DNA of 64,000 bases from NCBI GenBank assembly GCA_015847255.1, contig JADLZK010011196.1:558001-622000 (forward strand), given 5' to 3'. Shown piece after piece: positions 61,697 to 64,000 of this stretch. The position numbers were made by a program, and so were the translations under genes. The notes beneath the pieces were generated by a model that saw only the letters and a program-made list of their open reading frames with translations, was not told where the DNA came from and did not search any database. This DNA is from Hyparrhenia diplandra. Taxonomy: Eukaryota; Streptophyta; Magnoliopsida; Poales; Poaceae. The stretch's first letter is position 1; each line of letters starts with the position of its first letter.

Positions 61697-63922
61697 TTAG
61701 GCACCCAAATGGCCTTTTGTGCTAGCACGTGGTGAACTAATCACCTCTCTAGCACAAGTGTCATTTTTGGGCATCCTAAGCAAATTTGAATTAATTGACA
61801 AGTTGAGCTTAGGAGTGTTACCCATGGAACAATCCTTACTTAAATGTCCCTTTCCTCTACATGAGTAGCATAGGCGGCTCTTGTTGTTGTTGCCTTCTCT
61901 TTTTGCATTTTTGCTTGCTACCTTGTAGATGAACTTCTCTCTTGATGATGACAAGCCTTCACTTTTCTTGTTTGGACATGATATAATCTCATGACCCTTC
62001 TCATTGCATCCATAACACTTCCTCTTGTTATTTCTTGTCTTGCTCTTTGGAAGTGTGGCTTGCTCATCAACCTTGTTGGAACACATAGAGGCACTATGTC
62101 CCATGTTGCAGTACTTGGCATGAGCCATCTTCTTCTTCTTTTTGGATCTTGCTCATGCCTTTCCTCTCTTTCCTCAAGGGGCAATCTTTAACATGGTGAT
62201 CTTCCTTCTTGCACTTGAAGCAACCGGTGAGAGTCTTCTTTGATTGTTGTTGCACCTTGGTGACCTTGGGGACATTGTCGATCTTCTTAGGTGCGTGACT
62301 TTGCCTTCTTAGGGTGCTAAAACCTTTGCCATGATCTGTACAATTTTTTGAAATGCTACATTTTGGACAGCTTGCACTTCTTCAAATGTCCCCTTCACTT
62401 TGCTTTTGTTGGACTTGTGACCTTTTGTATGGGGCTTGCTGCATGCATCGGTTGATCCCTTTTCAAGCTTCTTCACCATGTCTTTTACGGTTATCTTGAG
62501 AAGGTTGAGCATTGCATTTCCCCTTTAATAGAATCACGTCCCTTCTTAGCCTTTCAACCTCTTCCTTGAGCTCTTCATTTTCTTTAGTGATAGAATCATC
62601 ACAAGTTTCTATAATTACTTGCTCATTGGAAGGTTGGCTTGCATTTGTATTGGCTTCTTTTATGTGTCCAAGCTCATCATTGGCCATTCCTTTGAGCCTA
62701 GCAATCTCCTTTCTCATAGCTTCCATATCAACAAGGTTAGTGGCATAAACATTCAAATCAAGATTAAAGCATTTTCCACAACCTTGACTAGTGGAGGGAG
62801 TAGAGGTGTCCTTTGCATTAGAGGGCTGTGAGGTGCTCTCCCTAAGATGACTATGTTGCAACTCAATCTCCTTGTGCTTTTCAACTAAGACACAATACTT
62901 ATCATTGAGTGCAACATTAGCCTTAGTTGTGAGAACATGTTCTTTTTGCTCTTCGGCCAAAGCCTTGTGCAAAGAGTCTACCTCACTTCTCTTTAATGCA
63001 AGAGCTTTCCCTTTATTAGCAACATACAACCTTTCAAGCTTGTCAAGTTGTTCATCTCTAGTTGCTAACTCAGCTTGGGTACTCTCTAAATCCGCCATTA
63101 GTTGAGAAAGAAAGACTCTAGTTTTAGGATCTAGGTTCTTGATGAGTCTAGCATACTCTTCATCATCACTAGATTCATCATCACTAGAGCTATCACTAAG
63201 ATCACTACTAGAAATGTCACTAGGAGGTGGAGAGGGTTTGGCTTTTGATTTTATCTTCTCACCTTTTGCCATGAGGCACACATGAGATGTGGCATAGAGA
63301 ATTGTGCCTCTAGGTGAGGTGGATTCATCATTTGGCCTCCACCGATTACAAGCTTCTTCTTCCTTCAAAATGTTAGTCTCACAAGAACTAGAGGAAGTAG
63401 AAGTACCACATGTAAAAATATTGTTCTCACCAACCATTTCATTACCATCCATTAAGTCATGTGTTGGTGAGGAAGTGGATGTGGCATGATCAATTATGCC
63501 CTTTGGGAGAATCACTTGAGGCTCATCATGTGTCGGTGAAGTTGAGCACTCCTCAAGTGGTTCCTCCAATGAGAGGTTGCTCTCATCACATTTGAACTTG
63601 CCATATCTTTCTTTGAGTGCGGTCCAAATGAGGTGAGCATCATCAAGAGGTTCACCATCTCCAAAAACGGCGGCATCTAATACATCTTCACTCAAAGCAC
63701 TAAACAAAATGTTAGCGACTTGAGCATTGTATTGTAAGCATTTCACTTCCTCTCTAGATAGATATTTTAAATCATCACTAGGAGGTGAAATGCTCACATT
63801 TACAATCTGCTCTACATGAGGACCAATGGCCCTAAAAATATCAAACACGCTTGAGACCAAGATGCATAGTTTGAGCCATCGAAAAGTAAAAGTTCTAGAG
63901 ATACCTCCTCACTTGTCGACAT
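61697..63922 (-). pseudogene. Copia gag with CCHC zinc knuckles, frame-broken
   Basis: Gag would form the particle and package element RNA. The minus strand opens at an ATG at 63922, shifts frame near 63860, then reads openly for 465 codons (63860-62463). That frame has the UBN2/Copia gag motif DDAHLIWTALKERYG, an acidic serine-rich stretch (SSSDLSDSSSDDESSDDEEY) and long heptad-like coiled coils. After a second shift near 62490 come CCHC knuckles at 62222-62181 (CFKCKKEDHHVKDC), 62017-61976 (CYGCNEKGHEIISC) and 61870-61829 (CYSCRGKGHLSKDC); a fourth, at about 62110, has lost its first cysteine. No protease or pol domain follows. One continuous protein cannot be made as written. Confidence 0.8.
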
Positions 63923-63956
63923 CTTTCTCTCAAGGCGGTTAAGCCCGAAATTGAGA

Positions 63957-63974
63957 GCCTAGCTCGATACCACT
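63957..63974 (-). promoter_or_regulatory. primer-binding site of the Copia element
   Basis: On the minus strand AGTGGTATCGAGCTAGGC directly follows the LTR end; TGGTATC..GAGC is the initiator-methionine tRNA type. Confidence 0.65.
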
Positions 63975-64000
63975 TGTAAGGACCTTGATGTCGCCTAGGA

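Larger units (their letters stand above)
53589..64000 (-). mobile_element. Copia-type LTR element lacking pol, cut by the window edge
   Basis: The element lies on the minus strand. Its 3' LTR is 53589-55815; its 5' LTR starts at 63975 and continues outside the window, with the 26 visible bases identical to 53589-53614. Next to it is an initiator-tRNA primer site, then a Copia gag (63922-61697), then about 5.9 kb without any readable protease, integrase, reverse transcriptase or RNase H. Gag type, long LTR and primer site recall grass Sirevirus-like elements. As seen it is non-autonomous. Confidence 0.75.

Noticed and set aside
1..64000. CRISPR arrays, bacterial operons, phage or plasmid features
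   Set aside because: None seen; introns, MITEs and LTR elements show plant nuclear DNA throughout.

Overview
The window is nuclear DNA from a flowering plant, almost certainly a grass. Genes with introns (GT...AG) and very GC-rich exons sit in AT-rich DNA filled with nested LTR retrotransposons, LINE remnants and Stowaway/Tourist-type MITEs. I cannot name the species from sequence alone.

Layout. 0-10.7 kb: no intact gene; a degenerate tandem repeat, a 5'-truncated LINE with clean target duplications, a LINE zinc-binding remnant, a Stowaway MITE, a captured fragment of the chlorophyll-pathway cyclase gene CRD1/CHL27 (minus strand) and a GC-rich island. 11.5-19.4 kb: an LTR plus leader remnant of one element (minus), then a complete non-autonomous LTR element (13431-19415) with 1.85-kb LTRs and no recognisable gag or pol. 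20-23.1 kb: a MITE cluster. 24.7-28.0 kb: the best host gene, a three-exon BTB/POZ-NPH3 family protein, broken as written by two single-base insertions in G and C runs. 31.3-36.8 kb: a Ty3/Gypsy element with both LTRs and target duplications, split by a solo LTR and missing RNase H and the integrase core. 37.4-41.8 kb: three diverged direct copies of a non-coding unit whose core also occurs inverted near 5.3 kb. 42.5-52.1 kb: a tandem duplication of an F-box/LRR gene; both copies are frame-broken at different places, and they are separated by a TIR element, a MITE and a ~1.08-kb near-perfect palindrome. 53.6 kb to the right edge: a minus-strand Copia element with a 2.2-kb LTR, a gag with three CCHC knuckles and about 5.9 kb of repeat-rich spacer where pol should be; its second LTR starts 26 bases before the window ends.

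How the parts relate. Host-gene content is low: one NPH3-family gene, probably a substrate adaptor for a CUL3 ubiquitin ligase, and two F-box copies, which would have been SCF adaptors. The rest is transposon-derived. Several single-base frame breaks fall in homopolymers, and the two LTRs of the 13-19 kb element differ most in GC-rich stretches, so base-calling error must be excluded before calling the host genes dead. The least explained signals are the four-copy non-coding block, the palindrome between the F-box copies, and the gag-only Copia element.
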